Of a stretch of 64,000 nucleotides of DNA, positions 1 through 9,304 are shown one piece after another. Where the stretch lies: assembly GCA_020639295.1 (NCBI GenBank), contig JACKGY010000008.1, positions 196,422 through 260,421 of the forward strand. Reading direction: 5' to 3'. The first letter of the stretch is position 1; each line of letters opens with the position of its first letter. Below the pieces are notes generated by a model. The model saw nothing but the letters and a program-made list of their open reading frames with translations. It was not told where the DNA came from and did no database searches. Origin of the DNA: Planctomycetota bacterium (GTDB lineage: Bacteria > Planctomycetota > GCA-002687715 > DRQF01). The position numbers and the translations under genes were made by a program.

Positions 1-2
1 CC

Positions 3-1262
3 GCGGTCGACTGGCTGGCCGCCGGGCGGATCGCCGGCGCCGAGAAGCCGCGAACGCGGCGCGCCTGGCTGGGCACGAGCCTGGCGGTGAACCTCGGTCT
101 TCTGGGCTACTTCAAGTACGGCCGTTTCCTGGTCGAGAACCTGGCTCTCCTCCTGGGCGCGCTGGGAGTCGACTACCGGCCGGCGACGCCCGACATCGCC
201 CTGCCGATCGGCATCTCCTTCTACACCTTCCAGACCCTGTCCTACACGATCGACGTCCATCGCGGTCAGCTGCGCCCGGGACGATCGCTGCTCGACTTCG
301 CCCTCTACGTCACCTTCTTCCCCCAGCTCGTCGCCGGACCGATCGTGCGCGCCGGCGAATTCCTGCCCCAGTGCCGGGAGCGCAAGACCTTCGACCGGCG
401 ACGTTTCGCCTGGGGCCTGGTGCTCCTCCTGGTCGGCCTGGTCGAGAAGAACGTCCTCGCCGATGGCATCTTCGCCGACCCGGTCGACGCCGTCTTCGCC
501 GCCCTGCCGGAGGCGGGTCGTCTCGATCTGCTGGTGGGCATGTTCGGCTTCGCCTGCCAGGTCTTCTTCGACTTCGCCGGCTACTCGACCTGCGCGGTGG
601 GCGCCGCCCTCTGCCTCGGCTTCCGCCTGCCCGACAACTTCCGCCGCCCGCTGGCGGCGCTCGGCTTCACCGACCTCTGGAGTCGCTGGCACGTCACCCT
701 GTCGACCTGGATCCGCGACTACCTGTACTTCCCGCTCGGCGGCAGCAAGAAGGGCTCGGTCCGCACCTACCTCAACCTCCTGGCGACCATGTGGGTGATC
801 GGCCTCTGGCACGGCGCGAGCTGGAACTGCATCCTCTGGGGCGGGATCAACGGGGTCTACATCGCCATCGAACGGGCCCTCATCCAGGCCCGGGGCGGTC
901 GGGCCTTCCGCAATCGCGGCCTGCTCGGGCTCGCCGGCGCGGCCGTCACCTTCGTGCTGTTCAGCATCACCCTGGTGGTCTTCCGCGCCGGCGCCCTGAC
1001 CAACACCCGTCTCTTCTTCGAGCGTCTGGTCGCCGGCGGCGAGGCGGGCGACCGCGACCTCCTCGGTCGCGTTCCGGCCTTCTACGTCCTGGCGGTCGCC
1101 GGGGCGACCTTCCTCGCCCACTGGCTCAGTCGCGAGAAATCGCTGGAGGAACTTCTCGAGGCCGCGCCACGCTGGCTGGGCACGGCGGTCATCGCCTTCA
1201 TGGTCTATCTCCTGGTCACCCATACGAGCGCCGACAGTGCCTTCATCTACTTCCAGTTCTGA
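3..1262 (+). CDS. MBOAT family O-acyltransferase (AlgI/DltB-like), 5' end outside window
   Basis: Membrane-bound O-acyltransferase that would pass an acyl group, usually acetyl, across the membrane to an exported polysaccharide or other cell-surface acceptor. The frame is open from the first bases of the window, so the N-terminus is missing; 419 residues are visible. AlgI-type blocks appear in order: FYTFQTLSYTIDVHRG, FFPQLVAGPIVRAGEF, LPDNFRRPL, then WHVTLSTWIRDYLYFPLGG. The MBOAT histidine lies in GLWHGASWN (His codon at 810-812). Many hydrophobic segments are present. The next gene starts inside the last codons of this one and encodes an SGNH-like protein, the usual kind of partner. The acceptor cannot be told from sequence. 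Confidence 0.93.
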   Translation, partial: AVDWLAAGRIAGAEKPRTRRAWLGTSLAVNLGLLGYFKYGRFLVENLALLLGALGVDYRPATPDIALPIGISFYTFQTLSYTIDVHRGQLRPGRSLLDFALYVTFFPQLVAGPIVRAGEFLPQCRERKTFDRRRFAWGLVLLLVGLVEKNVLADGIFADPVDAVFAALPEAGRLDLLVGMFGFACQVFFDFAGYSTCAVGAALCLGFRLPDNFRRPLAALGFTDLWSRWHVTLSTWIRDYLYFPLGGSKKGSVRTYLNLLATMWVIGLWHGASWNCILWGGINGVYIAIERALIQARGGRAFRNRGLLGLAGAAVTFVLFSITLVVFRAGALTNTRLFFERLVAGGEAGDRDLLGRVPAFYVLAVAGATFLAHWLSREKSLEELLEAAPRWLGTAVIAFMVYLLVTHTSADSAFIYFQF

Positions 1263-2280
1263 GCGCGACGACGCCTGGGGACGCCTGCCGGAAGGCTTCG
1301 GTCCGGCGCGGGCCCTCCTCGCCCTGCTCCTGGGGCTGGGGCTCGTCGCCGCCGGCGAGCTCTTCTGGCGCGGCCAGGGCATCCGGCCGAGCGCGCCCGA
1401 CACCGTGGGCCTGTGGCGGCGCGAACGGGATCTGGCCCTGGCCGAGGCGCCGACGACGGTGGCCGTGCTCGGCTCGTCGCGCGCGATCCTCGGCATCGAC
1501 CCCGAGGCGGCGCGTGCCGTCGATCCGGCGCTGAGCCTGCACCAGCTCGCGATCTACGGCTCGTCGCCGGTCCTCGTCCTGCGCCACCTGGCGCGGGAGA
1601 CCGACTTCGACGGCCTGGCGCTGGTCGAGTTCGGCCCCATCGCCTTCCTCGACTCCGACGGCCGCGCCGACCGCCTGCCCGCGAGCTGGATCCGCATGGC
1701 CGACCGCCTGCCGCTTTATTCCGATCTGGAGAGTCTGCTGCGCGCGCGGGTCCACCTGGCCCTGGCCTCGCGGCGTCCGAACCTGACTCCGCTCGAGGTC
1801 CTGAAGGACCTGGTCCGGCGCGGCGAACTGCCACGAGCGGACCACCTCGTGGTGCGCGCCGACCGGCACCTCGAGGCCGACTTCGGTCGCGCCGATCGCG
1901 ACGAGATGGTCGCCTTCCGGCTCGGGAACTTCGAGGTCGGCTACCGGGCGCGGGGCGAGGCGGAATTCGCCGCCCTGCTCGACGAGCTGGCCGAGCTGGT
2001 GGCGGAGATCGAGGCTCGCGGCGGCCGCGTCGTCTTCCTGCAGATGCCGGTGGATGGCGAGACGCGAGCGCTCGAGGACGAGCGCTGCCCACGGGCCCAG
2101 AACTGGGACCGCTTGCTGTCCCGGACCGGGGCGGTGGGCCTCCACTACCTCGACCATCCCGAGCTGGCCGCGTTCCGGACCGGCGACGGCTCCCACCTCG
2201 ATCGCCGGGACGCGCCGGCCTTCACCCGTGCCCTGCTCCGGATCCTCGGCGACCGCGGTCTTCTGCCGACCGCGGACTGA
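1237..2280 (+). CDS. SGNH/AlgJ-like exported partner of the MBOAT acyltransferase
   Basis: 347 residues from a GTG start that overlaps the upstream MBOAT gene by 26 bases, which implies translational coupling. One hydrophobic segment (about residues 24-41) would anchor the protein with its C-terminal domain outside. An SGNH-like fold is suggested by GSSRAILGI (residues 79-87, nucleophile block) and by DGSHLDRRDAPAF near the C-terminus (the D-x-x-H block). In AlgJ/AlgX, DltD and related systems such a protein takes the acyl group from the MBOAT and places it on the polymer. That role here is inferred from pairing and motifs; overall similarity to a named family is not certain. Confidence 0.7.
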   Translation: MPSSTSSSERDDAWGRLPEGFGPARALLALLLGLGLVAAGELFWRGQGIRPSAPDTVGLWRRERDLALAEAPTTVAVLGSSRAILGIDPEAARAVDPALSLHQLAIYGSSPVLVLRHLARETDFDGLALVEFGPIAFLDSDGRADRLPASWIRMADRLPLYSDLESLLRARVHLALASRRPNLTPLEVLKDLVRRGELPRADHLVVRADRHLEADFGRADRDEMVAFRLGNFEVGYRARGEAEFAALLDELAELVAEIEARGGRVVFLQMPVDGETRALEDERCPRAQNWDRLLSRTGAVGLHYLDHPELAAFRTGDGSHLDRRDAPAFTRALLRILGDRGLLPTAD

Positions 2281-2285
2281 GGCCG

Positions 2286-2313
2286 CCCGCGCGCCCGCTG
2301 CCGGGCGCGCGGG
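2286..2313. terminator. Hairpin between convergent genes
   Basis: A perfect 12-bp GC stem (CCCGCGCGCCCG with CGGGCGCGCGGG) closes a CTGC loop six bases after the stop of the SGNH-like gene and just before the 3' end of the minus-strand gene at 2325. There is no T tract on either strand, so termination is inferred from position and stem strength. Confidence 0.55.
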
Positions 2314-2324
2314 GCCTCGCGAGA

Positions 2325-2960
2325 TCAGGCCATGGGGGCCGGCCCCTCGCGATCCATCAGCCAGGCACCGGCCAGGATCACGAAGGCGGCGATCACCATC
2401 AGGACGTTGCGCCGCTCGGCGGCGAGCAGGTCGGAGACGCGACCGACCTCGTCGAAGCGCAGGAGGTCGGCCTCGGCGTCGAGGACCTTCAACTCCTTGT
2501 TGAGCTCCTCCTTCTCCTTGTCGGAGAGCTCCTTGGCGAGGTCGTCGATCTTCTTCTGGACCTCCTTCTCCTCGTCCTTGTCGGCGGCCGCCAGCTCGCG
2601 TTTCAGCTTCAGGCCGTCGCGCGCGCCCAGGTCGTCGCGGATCGAGGTCTTGCGGCGCTCGATGCTCATGCGCAGATCGTCGTCCTGGTGGCTGCCGCGC
2701 GGGACGCCGAGCATGCCGGCGACGGCCAGAAGGCCGACCAGGAGGGCCAGCCACTTGGCGTAGGGCAGGACCGGCATCTTCTGGCCGCCGAAGAGGAAGG
2801 CGATCAGCGGCAGGGCCAGGGCGACCTGCACCACGATGCCCAGGGTGGCCAGCGACAGGAAGGCGACGTTGTCCATGTAGGACAAGAGGGCGAGCACGCC
2901 GACGACGGCGTAGGCGATCGTCCCGATCAGGAGGACGAGTCTTCCGAGTCCACGATTCAT
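2325..2960 (-). CDS. Membrane protein with central charged coiled coil, unknown function
   Basis: 211 residues, not recognised. There are three or four hydrophobic segments: two or three in the first 105 residues (LVLLIGTIAYAVVGVLALL, FLSLATLGIVVQVALALPL, WLALLVGLLAVAGML) and one at the C-terminus (VLMVIAAFVILAGAWLM). Between them, residues about 115-180 are highly charged (KDEEKEVQKKIDDLAKEL, KEKEELNKELKVLDAE) and should form a coiled coil. The 3' end faces the SGNH-like gene across a strong hairpin; the gene upstream points the other way. Codon bias matches neighbouring genes, so it is probably real, but no role can be given. Confidence 0.72.
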   Translation of the reverse strand: MNRGLGRLVLLIGTIAYAVVGVLALLSYMDNVAFLSLATLGIVVQVALALPLIAFLFGGQKMPVLPYAKWLALLVGLLAVAGMLGVPRGSHQDDDLRMSIERRKTSIRDDLGARDGLKLKRELAAADKDEEKEVQKKIDDLAKELSDKEKEELNKELKVLDAEADLLRFDEVGRVSDLLAAERRNVLMVIAAFVILAGAWLMDREGPAPMA

Positions 2961-3364
2961 CTCTATCTCCTCGATGCGGTTGGGGGGTCTCGGGCATTCC
3001 CGGCCCGACGCTACCTTTTCGGCCGGGATCGGTCGGGTCCTGCACCTTCTTCAGCACCAGGACCTTGCGGCCGTGCCGGTCGAGGTCGCGAAGCGGTGAA
3101 AGTCCCGCGCCGGACGATGGTCGAGGAGAGCTGATGCAGACCGCGTGCCAGCGCGACTGGCGATGGCCGGACCACCCGAAAGCGCGCAAGCCCGGTCCCG
3201 CCAGGCCCTTCCCGGCGGCGGCGGGGCCAGCGATGGCGAGAAAATCCCCGGGTTGGGGCTTCGCCCGGCCTCGCCGCCGGCCGATGAAGTCGAGGGCTGG
3301 AAGACCGAGCCGGCGCGGGGCCCGCGGGCGCGCGCTCCGACCCCGGGAAGGAGGATGGAACCAG
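2961..3364. other. Long divergent intergenic region, possible structured leader
   Basis: About 400 bases between the starts of the membrane protein (minus) and the first beta-helix protein (plus). No convincing gene on either strand. It must hold both promoters. The segment 3085-3260 is rich in short inverted repeats and contains GCGGTGAAAGTCCCGC (3093-3108), itself a small hairpin, so a structured RNA leader is possible. I could not match it to a known riboswitch. AAGGAGG at 3348-3354 is the ribosome binding site for the gene starting at 3365. Confidence 0.4.
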
Positions 3365-5362
3365 ATGACCGAAGGATCATGCCGACCGACCCCGGCCCAC
3401 CGGGCCTCGGCGCGGAGCACCGCGCGAGGACTCTGCGGACTGTTCCTGGTCCTCGCCCTCCTCATGGCCACGAGCCGGGCCCAGGTGACCTACTACGTCG
3501 ACCCCGCCGCGACTCCCGGAGGCAACGGCAGCGCCGCGGCACCCTTCGCCAGCCTGGCCCTCGCCGTGGCCGCCGCGAGCGGCAACGACCATCTGATCCT
3601 CCTGCCGGGCATCCACGACGGCGGTGGCATCGACCTCGGCCAGAAGAACCTCTGGATCGAGGGACCGGCCGGACCGACCGCGGTGGTGGTCACGGGCCTC
3701 AACCCCACCGACGCCTTCTTCCAGGTCCACGGCCCGGCCAGCGGCACGACCCGGCTCGAGGGGCTCGGCTTCCGCGGCGCCTCCGGCCACGAGATCTACC
3801 TCGAGCTGCACGAGACCCAGATCGAACTGGTGAACTGCCACTTCGAGTCCGGCAGCTTCGTCTGGTGCAGCTACAACGTCAGCGCGGCGCCCATCGGCCC
3901 GGCCCGGTTGGAGATCGACGGCTGTCGTCTCGACGGCGGCAGGATCGAGATGCAGCCGGCGGTGCTCGGTGCCCTGCTGCGGATCAGCAACAGCGAGTTC
4001 CTCCAGATCGACGGCAACCCCGCCTGGGGTCCCTTCCCCGGCAACACGCTGGCGGCGCAGCGGATCGAGATCGACGGCTGCCACCTGCACGACTACGCCT
4101 TCGCCTACGGCCTCGCCGCCTACGGCGCCGACGTCGAGGTCTCGAACTCGGTCTTCGAGGACGTCGGCGAGGCGCTCGAGTGCGGCGCCGACCAGGTCGC
4201 GGTCCACGACTGCGTGTTCCGGCGCTGCGTCCGCGCCTTCTTCGGCTACGGCCAGGAGATCGTGGCCGAGCGCTCGACCTTCGAGGACTGCAACCGCGGC
4301 ATCCTGCTCTGGACGGATCTGGGCTCCCGGGTCCGGGACTGCGACTTCGGACGCGGGCAGCTCCCCGTCGCGCCGGCCGCGGAGTTCGCCGGCATCCGGT
4401 GCCAGCACGGCGACCTCGAGGTGCGCCGCTGTCGCTTCCGCGATCTCGTCGCCGCGGATGGCGCGGCCATCGCGTCGCTGACCGACACGATCATCGGCGA
4501 CTGCCTCTTCCAGGACTGTGTCGCCACCTGGCGCGGCGGCGCGGTCCGGGTCGAGGCGATCGCCTGCGAGATCCTCAACTCGACCTTCATCGACAACCAG
4601 GCGGCGATCGGCGCCGCCATCCACCTCCCGCCGGTGACCGGCCCGCTCGTCCGCAACACGATCATCCGCGGCGGCAGCGGCAGCCGCATCGTCGGCGCCG
4701 CCACGCTGCGCCACTGCGATCTCGAGGGTGGCTGGACCGGCGCCGGCTACGGCAACTTCGACGCCGACCCCGTGTTCGCCACGCCGGGAGGTGACGACTT
4801 CGATCTCGCGCCGGGCTCGCCCTGTCTCGACGCCGGCGACTGGGACCCCCGGCGGCTGGGCGATCTCGATCTCGACGGCAACCCGCGCCTGCGCGGCAAC
4901 TACGTCGACATCGGGGCCCAGGAGTCGCCTGCGCCACCCGGGCACCTGCCGGGCAGCGGCGACGACTTCCTCATGGTCGTCAGGGTGAACGGCCTGCGCG
5001 TCGACCGACCGGGAGCCGTGGTGGGCGGCGGCGAGCTGGTGACGCTCTGGGCCACGAGCCCGGATCTCGGCCTCGTCGGCGGCGACTTCTGGCTCCTCGG
5101 CCAGCTCTTCCCCAGCCATGTCTCGCCGATCCCGCCGGCGGGCCATCCGGCCGTGCACCTCGACCTCGGCGCCGCCGATCTCGTCTTCGGGCCGGCCAAC
5201 CTCCTGGTCCCGGGCCTGCCCATCGGCGGGATCGCGCTCAACGGCTTCGTGCCGGCGGGGCTCGCCGGCATGACCTATCGCCTCCAGGCCTTCGTCACCT
5301 CGCCCCTGACCATGAACGGCTGGTACGCCTCGTCGATCGCCGTCGACCTGATCCACCTGTGA
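3365..5362 (+). CDS. Secreted right-handed parallel beta-helix protein
   Basis: 665 residues. The ATG at 3365 is chosen because AAGGAGG lies 10 bases upstream and a signal peptide follows (hydrophobic GLCGLFLVLALLMA, cleavage after SRA-Q). The mature protein opens with YYVDPAATPGGNGS and continues with beta-helix coils full of short repeats such as (I/L)EIDGCxLxx and VxDCxFxR, typical of pectate-lyase-like or copper-binding-NosD-like solenoids. Near residues 550-590 the string LAPGSPCLDAGD plus YVDIGAQE is the choice-of-anchor type end found after such solenoids. A roughly 110-residue C-terminal domain ending NGWYASSIAVDLIHL follows and recurs in the next gene. No catalytic residues are evident; probably a surface or secreted structural or binding protein. 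Confidence 0.85.
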   Translation: MTEGSCRPTPAHRASARSTARGLCGLFLVLALLMATSRAQVTYYVDPAATPGGNGSAAAPFASLALAVAAASGNDHLILLPGIHDGGGIDLGQKNLWIEGPAGPTAVVVTGLNPTDAFFQVHGPASGTTRLEGLGFRGASGHEIYLELHETQIELVNCHFESGSFVWCSYNVSAAPIGPARLEIDGCRLDGGRIEMQPAVLGALLRISNSEFLQIDGNPAWGPFPGNTLAAQRIEIDGCHLHDYAFAYGLAAYGADVEVSNSVFEDVGEALECGADQVAVHDCVFRRCVRAFFGYGQEIVAERSTFEDCNRGILLWTDLGSRVRDCDFGRGQLPVAPAAEFAGIRCQHGDLEVRRCRFRDLVAADGAAIASLTDTIIGDCLFQDCVATWRGGAVRVEAIACEILNSTFIDNQAAIGAAIHLPPVTGPLVRNTIIRGGSGSRIVGAATLRHCDLEGGWTGAGYGNFDADPVFATPGGDDFDLAPGSPCLDAGDWDPRRLGDLDLDGNPRLRGNYVDIGAQESPAPPGHLPGSGDDFLMVVRVNGLRVDRPGAVVGGGELVTLWATSPDLGLVGGDFWLLGQLFPSHVSPIPPAGHPAVHLDLGAADLVFGPANLLVPGLPIGGIALNGFVPAGLAGMTYRLQAFVTSPLTMNGWYASSIAVDLIHL

Positions 5363-5379
5363 TGGACGGAGCCGCCACC

Positions 5380-7338
5380 ATGACCCGGATCCTCGCCCGC
5401 GCCCTGCTCCTCGGCCTGCTGGTCGCCAGCCTCGAGGCCCAGAGCGCCTGGTACGTCGATCCCGACGCCTCGGGCGTCGGCAACGGCAGCCCGGCCCAGC
5501 CCTACCTCCGGATCGTCGACGCCGTGGCGGCCGCCGGAACGGGCGACACGATCTACCTGCTCGAGGGTCTGCACGAGGGCGGCGACGTCGACCTCGGCCA
5601 GAAGAACCTGGCGATCGTGGGGCTGTCGGCGACGCAGCCGGTGGTGATCGCCAATCCCACGACCGGCGCGACCGGGGTCTTCCGGATCGGCGGGCCCGCG
5701 ACCGGGGTCACCCGTCTGATCGATCTGGTCTTCGAGAGCACGACCGGCGCCTACGACTTCCACGTCGAGGCCCGCGACACCGGGCTCGAGCTTTCCGGTT
5801 GCACGTTCCGCGCCGGCGCCTCGCTACGCGCCGCGCCCCCGGGCACGGGATCGGTGCCGCCGGTCCTGACCATCGACCATTGCGACTTCGCGGACGGCTA
5901 CCTGGTCTTTCCCGACGCGCCGCCCGTCGGCAGCTCGGCCATCGTCAGCGACTGCCAGTTCAGCGGGACCACGACCGGCTACAATCCTCACGAGACCGTG
6001 CTGCGCTACGACCAGTTGACCCTCGACGGCTGCCAGAGCCAGGGCCCGAGCAGCCCGATCACCATCGCGGCGCGCGCTGGTCTGGTCCGGAACTGTCAGT
6101 TCGAGAATCAGGCCCTGGTCGGGCTGCGCAGCGAGGCTACCGCCCTGACCCTGCGTGATTGCCTGTTCCGTCGCTGCTGGCTGGGCTTCCAGCTCCGCGG
6201 TCCGAACCACCTCCTCGAGGGCGTGGTCTTCGAGGACTGCTTCATCGGGCTCGAGGCCCGCACCTACTCGGCGCCGGCGGCGGGCACGCGGCTCGCCGGC
6301 TGTCGCTTCGAGACGACCGCGTGGACGCCGACCTGGCTACCCGCCCAGCGGACCGGCATGGCGCTCGCCTACGGCGACGTCGTCATCGACCGCTCGCGCT
6401 TCTTGGGGCTCGGTCGACCGGGCTGCCGCGCCCTCGAGCTCGACGCCTCGAGCCTGATCCGCGACTGCCTGTTCCACGCCGATGCCGGCCCGATGACGAC
6501 ACCGGCGATCGACTGCCACGGCGGTCTGATCCACCTCGTCGGCTGCAGCTTCGTCGGCGACGTGGCGAGCGGCGTGGTCGCGATCCAGGCGCTGCCCTGG
6601 GCGACGGTCGCCCTGCGCAACTCGATCCTCCGCGGCCAGGGCTCCTGGATCGGCGGCGCGGCGAGCGTCGACCATTGCGACGTCGAGGGCGGCTGGAGCG
6701 GCGCCGGCGGCCACAACCTCGACCTCGATCCGCTCTTCGTCGATCCGGCGGCCGGCGACTTCCGTCTCGCCGCGGGCTCGCCCTGTCTCGACGCCGGCGA
6801 TGCCGACGCAAGCGACCTCGCCCCCATCGATCTCGACGACCAGCCCCGCGTCGCCGGACTCTACGTCGACCTCGGCGCCTACGAGCGTCCGGCGGCCGCG
6901 ATCCAGCTCGGCGGCAGCGGTGACGACCTGAGCCTCGAGGTGGAGCGCAACGGCGAGCGGCTCGGCCAGGAGTCGGCGCCGGTCACCGCCGGCGACCTCG
7001 TGCGGGTCCTGATCCGGAGCCCGCAGCATCAGGTCGACGGCTTTCCGGTCTGGCTCCTGGGGCAGCTTCACCCCGATGGCCAGCGGCCGGCCGCGCCGGT
7101 CGGACATCCGTCGGTCCATCTCGACCTCGCCCTGGCCGAGTCCCTCTACGACCCGGCGCTCGCCGCCGGCGTCGGCGGCTGGCTGCTCGGCCTCTCGCCC
7201 GCGGGCCTCGATCTCAGCGGCAGCGTGCCGCCCGGCCTGGTCGGCCAGGCCTACCTCATCCAGGCCTTCGCCCTCTTTCCCCTGGCCGGCAACGGCTGGT
7301 ACGCCGCGACCCAGGCCTACGACCTGGTGCATGGTTGA
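5380..7338 (+). CDS. Secreted beta-helix protein, tandem paralogue of the preceding gene
   Basis: 652 residues from the ATG at 5380. An in-frame ATG at 5362 overlapping the previous stop, or a GTG at 5359, would add six or seven residues; 5380 puts the signal peptide (MTRILARALLLGLLVASLEAQ) right at the N-terminus. Layout and motifs match the upstream gene: WYVDPDASGVGNGS, DLGQKNLAIVG, repeated DCxF coils, AAGSPCLDAGD, YVDLGAYE, and the terminal NGWYAATQAYDLVHG. The pair clearly arose by duplication and is co-transcribed. Between solenoid and end lies the shared domain with GHPSVHLDLA. Function unknown; secretion is well supported. Confidence 0.85.
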   Translation: MTRILARALLLGLLVASLEAQSAWYVDPDASGVGNGSPAQPYLRIVDAVAAAGTGDTIYLLEGLHEGGDVDLGQKNLAIVGLSATQPVVIANPTTGATGVFRIGGPATGVTRLIDLVFESTTGAYDFHVEARDTGLELSGCTFRAGASLRAAPPGTGSVPPVLTIDHCDFADGYLVFPDAPPVGSSAIVSDCQFSGTTTGYNPHETVLRYDQLTLDGCQSQGPSSPITIAARAGLVRNCQFENQALVGLRSEATALTLRDCLFRRCWLGFQLRGPNHLLEGVVFEDCFIGLEARTYSAPAAGTRLAGCRFETTAWTPTWLPAQRTGMALAYGDVVIDRSRFLGLGRPGCRALELDASSLIRDCLFHADAGPMTTPAIDCHGGLIHLVGCSFVGDVASGVVAIQALPWATVALRNSILRGQGSWIGGAASVDHCDVEGGWSGAGGHNLDLDPLFVDPAAGDFRLAAGSPCLDAGDADASDLAPIDLDDQPRVAGLYVDLGAYERPAAAIQLGGSGDDLSLEVERNGERLGQESAPVTAGDLVRVLIRSPQHQVDGFPVWLLGQLHPDGQRPAAPVGHPSVHLDLALAESLYDPALAAGVGGWLLGLSPAGLDLSGSVPPGLVGQAYLIQAFALFPLAGNGWYAATQAYDLVHG

Positions 7339-7478
7339 TCGGGCCCGGAAATCGGGTCCCTCGGTCGCCAGCGCGGAGCGCGCGCGGCCGCGAATGGAGC
7401 CCGAAACTTGACGCTAGCCGGCCCAGGGGTGACCATCGTCCGAACCAGTTGCCGCCAACCGAATCATCGGAGCCCAGC

Positions 7479-9206
7479 ATGAAATTCCCCCGACTCGCGA
7501 CCGCGATTCCCGTTCTCCTGTTCCTCTTCGCGCTGTTCGGCGCGAGCGCGCGGGCGCAGGACCTGAACCCCGAGCAGAAGGCCAAGCTGCAGGCCGCGAC
7601 CGGCCAGGTGAACGGCGCCGAGGGCGATCTCCAGGCCGCGAAGGGTTCGGCCGGCACCGCCGGCAACCCCGCCAAGGGGAGCCGCAAGAAGCTGACCGAG
7701 ATGCGTGTCGCCACGGCGCGGCCGAAGCTCGACCAGGCGGCGACCTACCTCGCCGAGCTGCCCGCCGGCAACGCCGACGTGGCCGCGGTGGTGAAGCGAC
7801 TCGAGGCCGCGCGGGCCCTCGCCGACGAGATCGACGGTATCCTCTCCGGCGCCGGCACGCCGGCCCCGGCTCCGACTCCGGTCACGCCGACGCCGGTGAC
7901 CCCGACGCCCGAGCCCAAGCCGACGCCGACGCCCACTCCCGAGCCCAGGGTGAAGCGTGTTCCGGTCGGCACGACCGACGGCCCGGCCCGCCTCGGCTAC
8001 CAGCAGGAGGAAGCCCTGAAGCGGGCCAAGTACAACCTCCGCGAGGCGCAGGGCCTCACCGACAAGGTCGGCGAGGTGGTGAAGCGCATCGACGGCGAGG
8101 GCGAGAAGCCGGTCCACTCCGAGGTGAAGCTCACGCTCGACACTCTCGTTCGCGCCGAGCAGAAGCACGGCTACGCCATGAAGGAGCTGAACGCGTTGCC
8201 GGCCGAGCATCCCCAGGTGGCGGAGGTCCTCGAGGCGGCCCGGAGCTGCCAGGACATGATGGGCGCCTACCGGTCGCGGCTCGAGGCCGAGAGCGGCATT
8301 CTCCAGAAGCTGAGCGGCATGGAGAACTACCCCGCCTACGCCGAGGACATGGACCTGATGCGCGACATCTCGCGCCGCTACTCGAGCTGGGAGATGACCG
8401 TCCAGAATCCCGAGCAGCTCGCCCTGGTGATCTCGGAGGATGCGAACTGCGTCAAGGAGATCCAGCGGATCGCCCGGACCTACCAGCCGCTGATCGACCA
8501 GAAGACCCAGGAGGGCGCCGCGATCGAGAAGCTGGGCCTCTGGTGCCTGGACAAGCGCAAGAGCTTCGCCGCGCGACTCACCGAGTACAAGAAGGAGCTT
8601 CCCGGCATCTTCGAGGGTCACATCGCCCAGGCCGAGAAGGTCTCCGAGCAGGCGGTCGTCGAGAAGAAGCCCCTGTTCTTCGGTCCGAACAGCGGCATCG
8701 AGCAGACCCTCGGGTTCGCCGAGCAGAACCTGATCGTGATCCGCGCCTTCGGCGCCGACGTCGCCAAACCCTACGAGCAGAAGCTGGCCGAGGCGCGCGA
8801 CCGCATCGCCGCCCGCGCCAAGTCGCTCGAGGCCGAGATCATCGCCCAGAACATCCTGCCACAGGACCGCTACCGCGGCGCCGATCGTGACGATCTGATC
8901 AAGCGCGCGGCCGCGCACTGGCAGGAGTACGACCCGGGAGCCAAGGTGCTGACCGCCTGCATTCCCGGCGAGGCCTGGGCGCGCAGCACGCGCTGGGAAT
9001 GGTCGGCCGGCGCCTTCCACAAGATCGACAAGTCGAAGCTCCAGGTGCAGCTCATCGTCAAGCACGACGACAAGCTCGCGGTGATCCGGCCGATCAACCT
9101 CTACAAGTACCACCTCGAGAACGACATCATCCGGGCCTTCCGCTTCGACAACAAGGAGGACGACCTCCTGCCCTCGCGCTACATCCCGCTGTCGAAGATC
9201 AAGTAG
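7479..9206 (+). CDS. Periplasmic/secreted alpha-helical protein with Pro-Thr linker
   Basis: 575 residues from the ATG at 7479, chosen because a clean signal peptide follows (IPVLLFLFALFGASARAQ, cleavage near residue 27). Residues about 28-125 are helical and charged. Residues 127-157 form a proline-threonine linker (PAPAPTPVTPTPVTPTPEP). The long remainder is helix-rich (KRAKYNLREAQGLTDKVGEV, YAEDMDLMRDISRRYSSWEM) and ends with a compact block containing DPGAKVLTACIPGEAWARST and a basic tail. I do not recognise a family. It stands alone between the beta-helix pair and a convergent decarboxylase, with a hairpin at its 3' side. Confidence 0.75.
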   Translation: MKFPRLATAIPVLLFLFALFGASARAQDLNPEQKAKLQAATGQVNGAEGDLQAAKGSAGTAGNPAKGSRKKLTEMRVATARPKLDQAATYLAELPAGNADVAAVVKRLEAARALADEIDGILSGAGTPAPAPTPVTPTPVTPTPEPKPTPTPTPEPRVKRVPVGTTDGPARLGYQQEEALKRAKYNLREAQGLTDKVGEVVKRIDGEGEKPVHSEVKLTLDTLVRAEQKHGYAMKELNALPAEHPQVAEVLEAARSCQDMMGAYRSRLEAESGILQKLSGMENYPAYAEDMDLMRDISRRYSSWEMTVQNPEQLALVISEDANCVKEIQRIARTYQPLIDQKTQEGAAIEKLGLWCLDKRKSFAARLTEYKKELPGIFEGHIAQAEKVSEQAVVEKKPLFFGPNSGIEQTLGFAEQNLIVIRAFGADVAKPYEQKLAEARDRIAARAKSLEAEIIAQNILPQDRYRGADRDDLIKRAAAHWQEYDPGAKVLTACIPGEAWARSTRWEWSAGAFHKIDKSKLQVQLIVKHDDKLAVIRPINLYKYHLENDIIRAFRFDNKEDDLLPSRYIPLSKIK

Positions 9207-9276
9207 CGTCGCGACCGGTCGCGGCGCGCGCCGTCAGGCGCGCGACCCGCGGTCCGACCGGACGATCGATCGCACC

Positions 9277-9304
9277 GAGCCGAGCCGGGAGACCGGCTCG
9301 GCTC
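9277..9304. terminator. Hairpin between convergent genes
   Basis: Perfect 12-bp stem GAGCCGAGCCGG / CCGGCTCGGCTC with a GAGA tetraloop. It follows the plus-strand gene ending at 9206 and its last bases overlap the stop of the convergent decarboxylase. On the plus strand the stem is followed by AATTCAT rather than a T run. Confidence 0.6.

Noticed and set aside
3093..3210. Cobalamin riboswitch
   Set aside because: Only a GGTGAAAGTCCCG-like word fits; the B12-box and the second conserved core are missing.
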